A stretch of DNA of 64,000 bases from Chaetoderma sp. LZ-2023a (lineage: Eukaryota; Mollusca; Caudofoveata; Chaetodermatida; Chaetodermatidae), in contig CM067374.1 in NCBI GenBank assembly GCA_034401795.1, forward strand, positions 92,193,222 to 92,257,221, written 5' to 3'. Under the pieces are notes generated by a model, which saw only the letters and a list, made by a program, of their open reading frames with translations, had not been told where the DNA came from and made no database searches. Positions within the stretch are counted from its first letter, which is position 1. Each line of letters opens with the position of its first letter. Below are positions 42,890 to 54,323 of the stretch, piece after piece. Both the position numbers and the translations under genes were made by a program.

Positions 42890-43153
42890 AATTACAAGAC
42901 CATCTTGGAGTATGAGCCGAATAACTCGCAGGCATATCATAATCTCTGCGTGGTGTATGTGGAAAGCGGGGATTTACTCCGTGGTGAAAAATGTCTTACA
43001 ATAGCTCACAATATGGCACCGGAGGAACTATATATTAAGCAACATTTGAATATTATACGTGGTAAAATTCAGCAGATACAGGAAAAGATGAGACAACAAA
43101 AACAAGATAGTTCTGCAGGCCAGAAACAACAAACACAACAACCACCTACATAA
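42890..43153 (+). CDS. TMTC3: TMTC3 exon I (terminal exon with stop)
   Basis: The acceptor is AATGCGAATTTCAG and the stop TAA is at 43151. The exon is 87 codons: [60 protein letters not shown], then a short glutamine-rich tail ([20 protein letters not shown]). The last TPR and the E-x-Y-I-x-x-H-L-N-I-x-R motif match the end of the TPR array in TMTC3. Vertebrate TMTC3 continues with a long lysine-rich tail, whereas here it ends about 30 residues after the TPRs. The coding region stops 4 bp before a long AT repeat, and no clear AATAAA signal is seen nearby. Confidence 0.93.
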   Translation, partial: NYKTILEYEPNNSQAYHNLCVVYVESGDLLRGEKCLTIAHNMAPEELYIKQHLNIIRGKIQQIQEKMRQQKQDSSAGQKQQTQQPPT

Positions 43154-43157
43154 AGAT

Positions 43158-43300
<143 letters not shown>

Positions 43301-43524
43301 ATATTCAAATATATACTATTTTTAAGCATTTACCACTCACAAGCCGGTCACTCTGTGTGTAAATTTGCTAAAATTATCTTCTTTTGGCCTTCAAAGAGAC
43401 ATATTTAGTAAAACCTGTCTATAGCGGGCACTGCATGGACCATTAAGCTGTGGTCACTAATGACAGGCAGTTGATTCATCCTTTAACAGCTAAGATGTTA
43501 AGAAAATTAAATTTTTTTTAACTA

Positions 43525-43668
43525 AATGTCCCTTTGCAGACCATGAGAAGGCGGTTTTTTTTTACAAATTTACCCCTAGAATGCCTGGCTTGTGGCTCGA
43601 AACTCGAGCCAGTCATTCCATTGGTAAATGTTTATAAATAGTTTTCTCTTGGCCTACAAATGTACATT
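43525..43668. mobile_element. foldback element (GAGCCAGTC family)
   Basis: Arms CCCTTTGCAGACCATGAGAA and TTCTCTTGGCCTACAAATG surround GGCTCGAAACTCGAGCC. Confidence 0.75.
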
Positions 43669-43777
43669 TCTCAAAATCATTGTTCTAAGCTGATTTTGGC
43701 TGGCTTGTCCATTCATGGGTTAATCCAACTCATTTGCTACTGCAAATAGATTTTGGCGCCAAATGATGGTAATTCAT

Positions 43778-43962
43778 TAACCTGTGCCATGGTCTTGTGA
43801 AATGTACATTTTCAGACCAAGAGAAGACAATTTTTGAAAATTTACCACTGAAATGGTTTAAGTGTTAAATTTTCAAAAATGGTCTTCTCGTGGCTCACAA
43901 ATGGACGTTCAATAAGCGAATATTTGTATTTTATTTCCAAATTTCTCTGTTAAAGTGTTAAA
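43778..43962. mobile_element. foldback element (GAGCCAGTC family, centre lost)
   Basis: Arms TTTTCAGACCAAGAGAAGAC and GGTCTTCTCGTGGCTCACAA are retained, but the GAGCC centre is deleted. It ends in TTAAAGTGTTAA. Confidence 0.7.
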
Positions 43963-44072
43963 GAAGCCATCATTTGGCTATGAAAGTAGGTGTCATTATA
44001 AACATGTTTATATGGTATACAGCATCTCAAACATGCTCATTTATTTAGAATCAAAATTATGAATGTACTGAT

Positions 44073-44425
44073 TAATGGAGGGATCTGATCTGTCATTCAA
44101 CTATATGACGTCATAATCGAATATGTCCCGTGTTAAGTTGTTAGTTAATCATGATGATTTAGCTCTGTCACGAACCCTGATGACCATCAAAACGTTTGCC
44201 ACGAAAGTTCATGAATTCTGTGAATTAAAAATATAATAAACATTCTGTTGAATGTTTTGAAACTAACTTTACTGGGAGCTGTTGCTAATATTTAAAATCT
44301 TCGACTGCTTCCTTGTATACTTACCTTAAAATTGATATTCTGTGAATTCAGCTTTCAACGTGTTAAATCTATTCCAACACGCATACAAAATGGGCAGAGC
44401 ATAGTTAGAATTGGATCCCTCGGTT
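44073..44425 (+). mobile_element. MITE-A copy, diverged
   Basis: It runs from AATGGAGGGATCTGATCTGT through TATATGACGTCATAATCGAA and TTAATAAACATTCTG-like phrases to ATTGGATCCCTCGGTTA. The second half of the palindrome is lost. A separate core relic follows at 44492-44580. Confidence 0.7.
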
Positions 44426-44812
44426 AATATTACCACTTTCACCGATGAATTCCCTGACTCTCATTTTCAAGGCAACCATACAGGGAAATTGTTAAATATT
44501 TTGAAATTAATGTGATTGGAAGCCATTGCTGCCTTAGGCAGCAACGGTTGTCAAATTAATTTCAAAATATGCAACAGCTTATGTTTTATATCATAAAGAA
44601 TGTAATTTTTCAAGGATTTTTCGGTGAAAGGATTAGTAAGAGAAATGATATATGATATTATTTTTTGTGTCTATGTCAGTCAACTATGAGCCACATTCAC
44701 TTGGTTTAGTGTTGTGCTGTCATGGTTGTGTTGTTCATTCAGCAAATTAGCTTGGGTGAGTATCGAAATGTAGCTCCTGTTGTTGGCATGACATTATTAT
44801 GATGTCTTAATT

Positions 44813-45050
44813 AACCCTTTACTGGTCACACTGGTCAAAATCAGCCTCTGTTGTCATCTAGTGGAATGTCCATTTACAGACCAATAGAATACAATTTTTG
44901 AAAATTTACCACTGGAATGACTGGCTGGATAAACGAGCCAGTCAATCCAGTGATAAATTTTCAAAAATTGTACTCTATTGGCCTGTAAATGGACATTCAA
45001 TAGACATGTATTTAAATTTTCTTGACCAAATTTGGCCATTAAAGGGTTAA
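44813..45050. mobile_element. foldback element (GAGCCAGTC family), complete
   Basis: The unit has ends TTAACCCTTTACTGGTCA and TTTGGCCATTAAAGGGTTAA, and inner arms of about 60 bp around TGGCTGGATAAACGAGCCA. Confidence 0.85.
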
Positions 45051-45300
45051 ATCAAATTATCTGTCATGCCAACAAGATGACACTATATAGTGTTGCGACG
45101 CTAGCCCAAGCGAATCCGCTCAATGACATCATAGTCGTGCCCATGACAGCAATGCAGCACTAGTCCAGATGATTGTGTTCAACGTTATCATATTTTGTTA
45201 TTTATCAACTGATTGACAATCCTGATAAAAATGTTGCTATCTATGGCATCTTAATACGCGTGCTAAAACGTATGCTGTGAGGATAAGCTACCTTCAATGT

Positions 45301-45529
45301 TTAACCCTTTCCTGCCAAAACCACCCGATGAAATGGTCTTCAGGAATGTCCAGTTGTAGGCCAAGAGAAGACCATTTTTGAAAAATTGCCACTGAAATGA
45401 CTGGCTCGTTAACGAGACAATCATTCCAGTGGTAGATTTTCAAAAATAGTCTTCTAATAGCCTGCAAATGGACATTAAATATGCAAATACTTTGATTTTA
45501 TTTACTAAATTTAGACATTAAAGGGTTAA
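45301..45529. mobile_element. foldback element (GAGCCAGTC family)
   Basis: Ends TTAACCCTTTCCTGCCAAA and TTTAGACATTAAAGGGTTAA, with inner arms at 45345-45475. Confidence 0.82.
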
Positions 45530-45841
45530 ACACCAGAATTAAGACTCTTGAAAAAATTCAAATCTTTGATTTAGTGGTTAATGGTTTGCTTTTTGTCCTG
45601 CTGTTGTAAGGCAGAACTAACACGCTCATGATCACCAAGTCACATATAGATTTATTACTGCATCTGTCTCTATATTACATTGCATGGCTGTCGTTCTTCC
45701 CTGTAATGTCAGCATTGGGACTTTGTGATTTCAGGTTAAACTTGGCATTTGTCCGTTTAGTTGAACTTAGTACATGCTGGAGGTTTAGCTCTGCTAAGGA
45801 TAAACTATCAGGCGTATTGTCACCAAACTTGATATATAGCT

Positions 45842-46047
45842 TTAACCCTTATCACTCTGGTGTCAAAATTTTAAACTTTCAAATTAAATTAGATAAACTG
45901 GTGTTCATTTTTCAACAAATTTGGTGGGAGATGGTGCTGTCGTAGGCAGCAACATCTTCCAGCAAAATTGTTGAAAAACGTACACCAGTTTCTGTGATAT
46001 TGACGCAGTAAAAGATAGAATATTGACATCAGAGTGCTAAGGGTTAA
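45842..46047. mobile_element. MITE-B copy
   Basis: Ends TTAACCCTTATCACTCTGGT and CATCAGAGTGCTAAGGGTTAA, with the internal palindrome around GTGCTGTCGTAGGCAGCAAC. Confidence 0.85.
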
Positions 46048-46442
46048 TACTGAATCGCTATGCATGCTGCAATGCATTCATATCATTCTTCTCTGTAATT
46101 TCAGCGAATGGACTTTGTCAAATGGAACATACTTTATGTTTTGCTTTTGGCTGTGCTAGTTTATTGCAAAATTATTGGGCCCATGCTATCCAAACATTAT
46201 TTTACAGCCCTATTTTTAAATCTATGTCAATGCAATAACGCATCTTTTATTCTGACCTGTAATTTAAGCATGCCAACTTTGTAATTTCAGGTTCAGTTTT
46301 GCTTTTGACTGGACCTAGTGCTACACAATTGAAGTTTTACATTTGACTCTACCATTTACCTGCTAGAAGCTGGCAGGCGCATCGTCACCCAGCTTTAATA
46401 TAGCACTATGATTACACTTATGACAATACTACAGTGCATTTA
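46048..46442. other. intergenic, weak repeats
   Basis: Phrases of the type CTCTGTAATTTCAGC and ACTTTGTAATTTCAGGTT recur at 45700, 46100, 46260 and 50420, which suggests a diverged dispersed repeat. They look like acceptor sites, but no exon follows. Confidence 0.5.
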
Positions 46443-47870
46443 TTAGCTCACCTGGCCTGAAAGGCCAAGTGTGCTTATGCCATGGCGACCATCCGTCATC
46501 TGTCTGTCTGTCCAACCTTTTCTTTAAAAGCCTACTCCTCATTAACCACTAAACCGATTTTAATCAAACTTGGCTGGGAGGATTCTAGGGTGGTTGGTTT
46601 TAGAACTTGTGTACAGAATTTTGATTGGTAAATTTTTCCGGCATCCATCTTAGATTTTCCAAAATTTTTGGGAAATCAGTTAAATGCCTACTCCTCATTA
46701 ATGTCTTGGCCGATTTCAACCGAACTCATCTCGAAGGGCCCTAGGCTGGTGTGCTTCAGAACATTTATACAGAATTTTGATTGGTCAATTTCTTCAATGC
46801 TAATCTTGGATTTTCCGAAAAACGTCAGAAAATTGTTTAAAACGCTACTTCTCATTAACCACTTAGGCAATTTCAACCAGCCTTAGCTGGAAAGACGCTA
46901 TGGCTGTAGGCTTCACAACTTGTATACATAATTTTCAGTGATCACTTTCCGCCGGCCATCTTAGATTTTCCGAACATGTATGCAGAGTTCTGATTTGTAC
47001 ATTTTTAGCCAGAATGGCCAAGTGAGCTTATGCCATGCCGACCATCCATCATCCATCCGTCAACTTTTGCTTTAAAATGCTACTCATTAACCGCTTGGCG
47101 GATTTCAAATTAATTTGGCATGAATGATCATATGGGGGTACGGTTTAGAACCTGTATACAGAATTTTGATCGGTCTGCTTGGGCAATTTCAACCAGACTT
47201 AGCTGGGAATATAGTACACTGGTATGGTTCAGAACTCGTGTACAGAATTTTGATTGGTAAATTTTTTCACCTGCCATCTGATTTTCTGAAAATTTATGGA
47301 AATTACTTAAAGGTCTACTCATTAACCGCTTGAATGAGTTCAAGCAAATTCAGCTGGATGGACCCGAAAGTGGTATGCTTCAGAGCTTGTATACAGAATT
47401 TTGATTGGTCAATTTGTTCAGTGGTCATCTTGAATTTTCCGAAAAATGGCTGAAAATCGTTTAAAACGCTACTCCTCATTAACTGCTCGGCCGATTTGAA
47501 CCAGACTGGCTGGAACAAGCCTAGGGCAGTAGGCTTCAGAACTTGTATACAGAATTTTGATTAGTCAATTTTTCCAGCGGCCATCATGGATTTTCTGAAC
47601 ATTTTGGGAAATCAAAAACCAAAATTTTGACTGGTTGATTTTAATGGTGGCCATCTTGGATTTTCCGAAAAATGGTACTCCTTCAATCAATAGCCCGATT
47701 TCAACAAATCTTGGTTTGAATGATCCTATGACAGTCCGCTTCAACATATTAAACGAGAATCTTGATTGGTCAGTTTTTTGGTGGCCATCTTGGATTTTCC
47801 GAAAAGCATCCATCATGTCTATTTAAATGCAAATGGTCCAGTTGAGCGGCACAGGCCCTTGGGCCTCTTG
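46443..47870 (+). repeat. hairpin-ended repeat, copy 1
   Basis: It starts TTAGCTCACCTGGCCTGAAA and ends GAGCGGCACAGGCCCTTGGG then CCTCTTG. It consists internally of degenerate units (GATTTCAACCAGACTTAGCT, CAGAATTTTGATTGGT, GCCATCTTGGATTTTCCG). There is no coding capacity. Confidence 0.85.
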
Positions 47871-49081
47871 TTAGCTCACCTGGCCTGAAAGGCCAAGTGA
47901 GCTTATGCCATGGCGACCATCAGTCGTGTGTCCCTCCGTCGTACATCCGTCATACATCCATCAACTTTTCCTTTAAACAACTTCTTAAGAACTATAGGGC
48001 CGATTTCAATTATATGTAGCAGGAAGCATCCTTAGGGTATAGGCATCCAAGTTTGTTCAAATGAAGCCGATCGGCCAATTTGGCAGGCGTCCATTTGGAT
48101 TTTGGTCAATTTTTAGAAACGTCTTTAAAATTCTCAGAAACTACTTGGGGGATTGATGCAAATCTCATGAAATATGATCTATGGCAAGAGATGAACCAAG
48201 TTTTGTTCAAGGGAACTTGATTGGCCCAATGCTTCGGCGGCCATCTTGGATGTCCAGGTTGAAATTTTGCAGATATGGTTAGGGACTAAGGGCCATTAAA
48301 GTTTGTTCAAGGGAAGTTGATAAATAAATAAAAAATGGCCGCCATGGACCAATCAAAATGTAGCATGTTTGGCCTTATTGAATACTTTTATTTGATGGAT
48401 TTTGAAGCCAAAATTGGTTTTAATGTAAACATCAGTATTCTGATATCAAATTTGCCATTTTCGAAACTGTCGGATAAATGGTTTGGCAGCCACCTTGAAC
48501 CTTTTTCTGCCAAAATCTCACCTACTAAAGCAATGGGAAAATTTAAAATTTCTTCTCAAGAACATGTGGGCAGATTTCAAGTATATTTGGAAGAAAGCAT
48601 TCTTAGGGCATAGGAATCCAAGTTTGTTCAAAGGAACCCTATTGGTCAATTTGGCCAGCAGCCATCTTGGATTTTGAACAAAGTTTATTCGAGGGAACTT
48701 GATTGGCCAAATGCTTCAGCTGCCATCTTGGATGACCTAGTTTTCGAGAATATTTCTCCAGAACCGCTGAATGGATCGGGCCAAAATTTGGAAGATATGA
48801 TTTAGGGCCTAAGCACCATTAAAGTTTATCCATGGAAAGTTGATACGTAAAAAAACATGTCCGCCATGAATCAACAAAATTTAGCGTTTTTGGTGGACAT
48901 CTTGTATTTTCTGCAAATTTCTCATAAAAAGACTGCTTATAAGCACTGGGTCAATTTTAATAAAACTGCTAAACCCTCTTCACAGTGATTAGATTAGTAA
49001 ATTTTTTCATTGGTCATCTCGTTTTGTACAGTTGTGCCAGTGGCCAATAATTGCAGGTGAGCGATACAAACCTCTTGTATT
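47871..49081 (+). repeat. hairpin-ended repeat, copy 2
   Basis: It begins TTAGCTCACCTGGCCTGAAA exactly where copy 1 ends and closes with CAGGTGAGCGATACAAACCT then CTTGTATTA. The hairpin is damaged here. The internal units resemble copy 3 more than copy 1. Confidence 0.82.
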
Positions 49082-49082
49082 A

Positions 49083-50416
49083 TTAGCTCACCTGGCCTTA
49101 GTGCGCTTATGTGGTGGCGACCATCCGTCGTCCGTCCGTCCGTCAACTTTTCCTTTAAACGACTTCTCAAGAACCGCTGGGCCAGTTCCAATTATATGTG
49201 GCAGGAAGCATCCTTAGGGCATAGGGGTCCAAGTTTGTTCAAACGAAGCCAATCGGCCAAAATCCAGGATGGCCGCTGGCCAAAATGCCCGATTTTTAGA
49301 AACACTTAAAAAAATCTCTGAAACCGCTGGAGGAATTGATTCAAAACTCATAACACATCATCTATTGCAACGGTAGACCCAACTTTGTTCAAGGCAACCT
49401 GATTGGCCAATTTGCCTGGTGGCCATCTTGGATGACCTAGTTTTCGCGAAAACAACTTCTCCCAAACTGGTAAAGGGATAGACCTGAAATTTGGTAAATA
49501 TGCTTAGGACCAAGGTCCATTAAACTTTGTTCAAGGGAAGTTCGTACGTTAAAAAAAATGGCCACCATTAACCAATCAAAATTTAGCGTCTGTTGGTCAT
49601 ATTGGCTTTTTTGTATTTGATGTATTTTGATGGCGAAAATTGCTTTATATATGCTTATCAGTGTGGCGAGTTCAAATATGCCACTTTAGAGACTGTCGGA
49701 GAAATGGTTTGGCTGCCATCTTGGTTTGTTTTCCCGCCATAGGCTCCCATAATAAAGCAATGGGACCATAGTAAAGCAATGGTGACTTCTTTAAATGACT
49801 TCTTCTCAAGAACCACTGGGCCGATTTCAATTATATTTGGGAGGAAGCGTTCATAGGGCATAGAGCTCTAAGTTTGTTCAAATGAACCCGATCGGCCAAT
49901 TTGGCCGGTGGCCATCTTGGATATAGGCCGATTTTAGGAAACATCTTTAAAAATGTTCTCCGAAACCGCTTGAGGGATTGATGCAAACTTCATGGAAGAT
50001 GATTTATGGCAAGGGAACTTGATTGGTCAAATGGTTCGGCGGCCATCTTGGTTGACCAGGTTGTAGCGTAAATTACTTATGCTCCAGAAGCACTGAAGGG
50101 ATCGGGCCGAAATTTGGCAGATATGATTAGGGCCTAAGGGCCATTAAATTTTGTTCAAGAGAAGTTGATCCGTCAAAAAACATGGCCACCATGGGCCAAT
50201 CAAAATATAGCATGTTTGGTGGCCATATTGGATTTTTTTATTGATGGATTTTGAGGCTGAAATTGGTTTTATGTGTTTTTGGGTATTTTGATCTCAAATT
50301 TGCAATTTTCGAAACTGTCGGATAAACGGTTTGGTGGCCATCTTGTTAATAAAGAGCATTCTAGTTGAAATGCCTATTGTCCAGATGAGCGATACAGGCC
50401 CCTTGGGCCTCTTGTT
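49083..50416 (+). repeat. hairpin-ended repeat, copy 3
   Basis: It begins TTAGCTCACCTGGCC immediately after copy 2 and ends GATGAGCGATACAGGCCCCT then TGGGCCTCTTGTT. It is largely parallel to copy 2 (CCATTAAACTTTGTTCAAGG and GGCCACCATTAACCAATC phrases), so 2 and 3 are from one subfamily. Confidence 0.82.
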
Positions 50417-50600
50417 TTGCAATGTAATTTCAGCATAGGGACACTTCAGGTTATGTTTTCCTTATTTACAGATATTAGACATGTATTAGTGGCATCTCTT
50501 CAATAGGTCATTTAATTCATTAAAATGTGTCTTATTCAAACATACCATTATATCATTGTTCAATGCAATATATACATGCATCATGAATCATTATACATTT

Positions 50601-50809
50601 TTAACCCTTACCACTCTGGTGACAAAATTTTTAATTTTCAAATTAAATTAAAAGATGAACTGGTGTGCATTTTTCAACAAATTTGTTGGAAGATGGTGCT
50701 GTCGTAAACAGCAACATCGTCCACCAAAATTTTAGAAAAATGTACACCAGTTTCTTTGCCATTGACACAGTTAAAGATAGAATATTGACATCAGTGTGTT
50801 ATGGGTTAA
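50601..50809. mobile_element. MITE-B copy
   Basis: Ends TTAACCCTTACCACTCTGGT and ACATCAGTGTGTTATGGGTTAA, with inner palindrome arms as in the other two copies. Confidence 0.85.
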
Positions 50810-50879
50810 GGGAATATACTTTAAGGTTAGCCTTCTGAAAATAGCAGTCAAGAATTATGTTAATCAAGGAACTTTCCAA

Positions 50880-51430
50880 GTTTATCCATCCATTATATGA
50901 CGTCGTATGACATCATAATCAACTACGTGACTTGTAGGATGATGTCATAATCATGACATCATGAATGACTCGATATAGTCCATCTTTAACGCTTAATAGT
51001 CCGACACGTTGTATGAATTGTATGTTTTTACCATTTAAAGGTGCATATTAACGGCAAAATGACGGAAATAAAATTGTTTAAATTGTATACATATAGAAAC
51101 TTAAACTGTGGGTACAGATGTATTGAAACGAAATAAATCTTAGTATATGATGATTTCATTACGTATAAATTAATAAAAAATTTTAATTTGTGAGTTTAAA
51201 TTATTGACTTGCCTCTATTTCTATTTCATAACATAAAAAATTATATTAATTTATATGGAATGAAATCCTCATATGTTAAGATTAATTTCGTTTCATTACA
51301 TCTCGGCACACAATTTAAGCCTCTAAAAGTACAGAATTTTAATAATTTTATTTTCAGCCATTCTGCTGTGAATATACACTTTTAATAAACTTTATGTTGA
51401 ATATTTTGAAACTAATTTAACTGACCGCTG
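50880..51430 (+). mobile_element. MITE-A copy, left half (split by two insertions)
   Basis: The left arm 50880-51033 (ATTATATGACGTCGTATGAC, GAATTGTATGTTTTTACC) is interrupted by a TTAA-flanked MITE. It resumes at 51388 with TAAACTTTATGTTGAATATT, then half of the palindrome up to ACTGACCGCTG. There DIRS A2 is inserted. The other half lies at 57750-57925. Confidence 0.85.
51034..51387. mobile_element. MITE-C with TTAA target duplication
   Basis: Imperfect inverted ends of about 45 bp (AGGTGCATATTAACGGCAAA and the complement of GCCATTCTGCTGTGAATATA then CACT) are flanked by TTAA on each side. The TTAA duplication is typical of piggyBac-like transposons, but the terminal bases differ from the usual CCY pattern, so the superfamily is open. 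It encodes no protein. Confidence 0.75.
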
Positions 51431-51764
51431 TTTCTACTTCGAATAATACTTACCAGATGTACTATTATGATAATGTCTATTATCTTGTCTAGCTCAAAAT
51501 AAACAATTAAAAACTCTGCACTCTCCATGGTCCTGCCCATGCTGTGTCTGGGAATTACCATAGCCCCAGGTAATATGACATGAGTCTAGACCCTAGCATT
51601 GGGAACTAGCATATAAACGCCTTAAATATTACAACACTAGCCCCAGGTACAGAGTCAATTCCAAACACAGTTGGATTCATCTATTATGTTGGACTTTCTT
51701 AGCTCTAAAATTGTGCAATTTTCGACGAAGTTAAGCATTGTTTGCCTAAATCGTTTTTGGTTCC

Positions 51765-54229
51765 ATGGAAGGCAAAGGAAAATCATAACAGGAGCAGGTT
51801 GTATCAATCTAGAATTTATACTCTCGTGCCGTAATGACTGTTTGAAATTTCCTTAAATTGGCACATTGTTTTAAAATGGTAGCCATTGTTGGAGTCGGTC
51901 CGTTACCCGTTAACTGTTTAATCTTATCCGGGTGCTCGAATAATTTCTCTTGCGACTAGGTTCCTTCCAAGATGGCGGCGCCCATGATTAATGTTTTGTT
52001 TTGACTTGGCATGTCTATGCACTCTGTTTTAGGCCGTTCTTTAGCTCTCACTTCATTGCCGAGGGTGTACGTAGCGCTCAGTCTTTATTTCTTGGCTATT
52101 TTAACATTAGCTAATTACCAAGTCGTGTTTATAAAATTTTCGCTCAAAAAATTTTCAAATATTTCCTGCCTAATTCTTGATGATCATTAATTTAAGAGAA
52201 AGTTAATGTTTGTAACCAATTTTGAATTACAATCAAGTAAATTGTGCACGTTGCTCGTCATCATCTTATCATGTGCAGCGTTTTAATTCTTATTCTGTGT
52301 TCGCAGAAGGTGAAGGGGCAAGGAAAAGCCCCTCCTGATACGTTATGCTCTCGCTGCAACCGCTTCATAAAGCGGAAGTTCAAAGGCCATCACTGCATTG
52401 CCTGCGTGAAGTGCAAGGATGGGAGTCCTTGCGATGTATGTGCGAAGTGGTCGGAGTTGATGGCGGAATTCGATCGTGATCGGCATGCGCATTTGGAGAG
52501 GATCGCGAGGGACAAGGTGGCCAAAGTGGATCAGGTGTCGGTCAAGGGTCTAGAAGAGCATCTGAATGATGTTTGGGCAGCCCAATTCAAGGCGATGTTT
52601 GAGTCATTCCAGTCCATGATCCCAGCAATGCAGTTCTTTGGAGGGACAAGCACCTGTCCTTCCTCTTGCTTTGGCTCAAGAGCCATGGCAGAGGAGGAAG
52701 ATATCCTCCTGATAGAAGACTCTGGCATGCCGGAGCTTTCTCAGGTGGTAGATGCCTGTACTTCCCGCAGGTCTCCCATGGGTTTTGTACAGGTTTGCTA
52801 ACCAGGTGGAGATGTCGACCTTCTGTCGGGAATTTTTCACCCGGATTTCGCTCAGTCCGGATTGCCGCTAGAGCCGTGTTTTACGGCTCCAGTCGGCATC
52901 ACAGAGGCGGTTATGATGGCTCCTCTCAGAGTTCCATCTGCCGTAGTAGCGGCCATAGTCCCGGCTCCCGTGCTGGAGCCGATAGATTGCGGTGAATCCG
53001 TATCTGGCGATTCGCTAAATACTGGAGCCGCAAGTAGTTGAGCCATGGATCCGCTTCATATTGGATGTTTGGTCAATATCTCTCAGCATGGATCGTGGGT
53101 GGCCTGCCCATCCAAGGGTGAGAAGGCGGATGAGAATGGTAGTCCATTGATGGACAAATCGGCCTTTTGCACCGAAGCTAAATGGGTGCAGGTCCTTGGC
53201 TGGATGTCCGACCGCCTCGGGTTGGCATTGGTTCAAGGATCTCAGCACGATCCGGCAATGGCACGGATGTCAGAGTGAGTGGCTTGCACTCTGTCGAGTG
53301 GCTCTTCGGCCATGCCGACTTTTCCCGTGGACACCCAGACATATGACATTTTGGAAGTTGCGGCGTAGCATCTGGTTCAGCCTGATTATTCATTGCCCAA
53401 GGCCCCTAAGGGGATAAGGAGTAGGGTCCGCTTTCCAGAGCAGGCCTATCATCAGTATGCTCGTGTTACTCGGCTTTCAGTCGGGGAAAGAGAAGCGCTG
53501 AATAGGCTGTTAGCTGGGAAAGCCAAGGGTTGTTCTTGACCCTTGATTTCCCAAGCTAACAAAGATCATTTCAATGAGTTGACTCTCATTGAGGATGTTA
53601 CAAGAGTGGCTATGGCTGCTGTCTTGCACGGATTCACCGTCCTGCAGGGTATGCTGAGCTGCGTGGCGGAAGGTGGGGAAGTGCCAGAGGCTGCTCCTGG
53701 AGTTATCCGGGACACCATGCACGTATCCCAGGATTGCCTAGCCAGAGTGATCACTAGATCATTGGCGGAATGGAGGAGAATGGTTCTCGATTGCATAGAA
53801 CCAGGACCAGAGATGAGGGCTGCATTATCTTCTGCGCCCTTCATTGGTCCGGGCTTGTTTGGTGGCTCGTTACGACAAACTCTTTCCAAGGTTGCATCAT
53901 TGGTCGCAGAGCAGGAAGTAGTCGGCCAGTCATGGAAGTCGATGAAGAGGACTCAGCCGCAGCAGTCCTACAAGGAGCATCGGCATGAGCAACAGAGGCA
54001 GCGCCAGAGATCGCCCTTCCGTCCTTCTGGCCGTGATGCCCATCGGGCATCAGGTTTACAGGGACCTGGCCGTCCATCCTCATACATGTCCTCTAATAAG
54101 AGGTCGTATGAAGATGATAGGAAGGGTGGCGGCTCGGGTCGTGGTGGCTACTGTAAGGATAGCAGTGGCAGCGGTCCCGGGCTCTCATACTCCAAGAAGC
54201 TGCGAGGTGACTATGGGGGATGGTCCTGA
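51765..54229 (+). pseudogene. DIRS A2 ORF1 (gag-like) pseudogene
   Basis: The tiny first exon (51765-51797) aligns with A1's, ending GGAGCAG|GTTGTA, but now contains a TAA. After the acceptor (GTGTTCGCAG, ending at 52306) comes the zinc motif at 52346-52441, with all eight ligands and spacing kept. The frame stops at about 52800. Later parts (53045-53278, 53543-54229) are in shifted frames and end in the RG/GG-rich tail. Confidence 0.85.
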
Positions 54230-54323
54230 TGGGTTTCCGGCGAGACCCATTTCAGTGACGCCAGGAACGCAGGGAGTCGAGAATCTTCACCCAAGTGAAT
54301 TAACGTCTTAGACCGCGAGCTGT

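Noticed and set aside
45628..45945. 105-codon + open frame
   Set aside because: Its second half lies inside a MITE-B palindrome and the first half shows no protein similarity.
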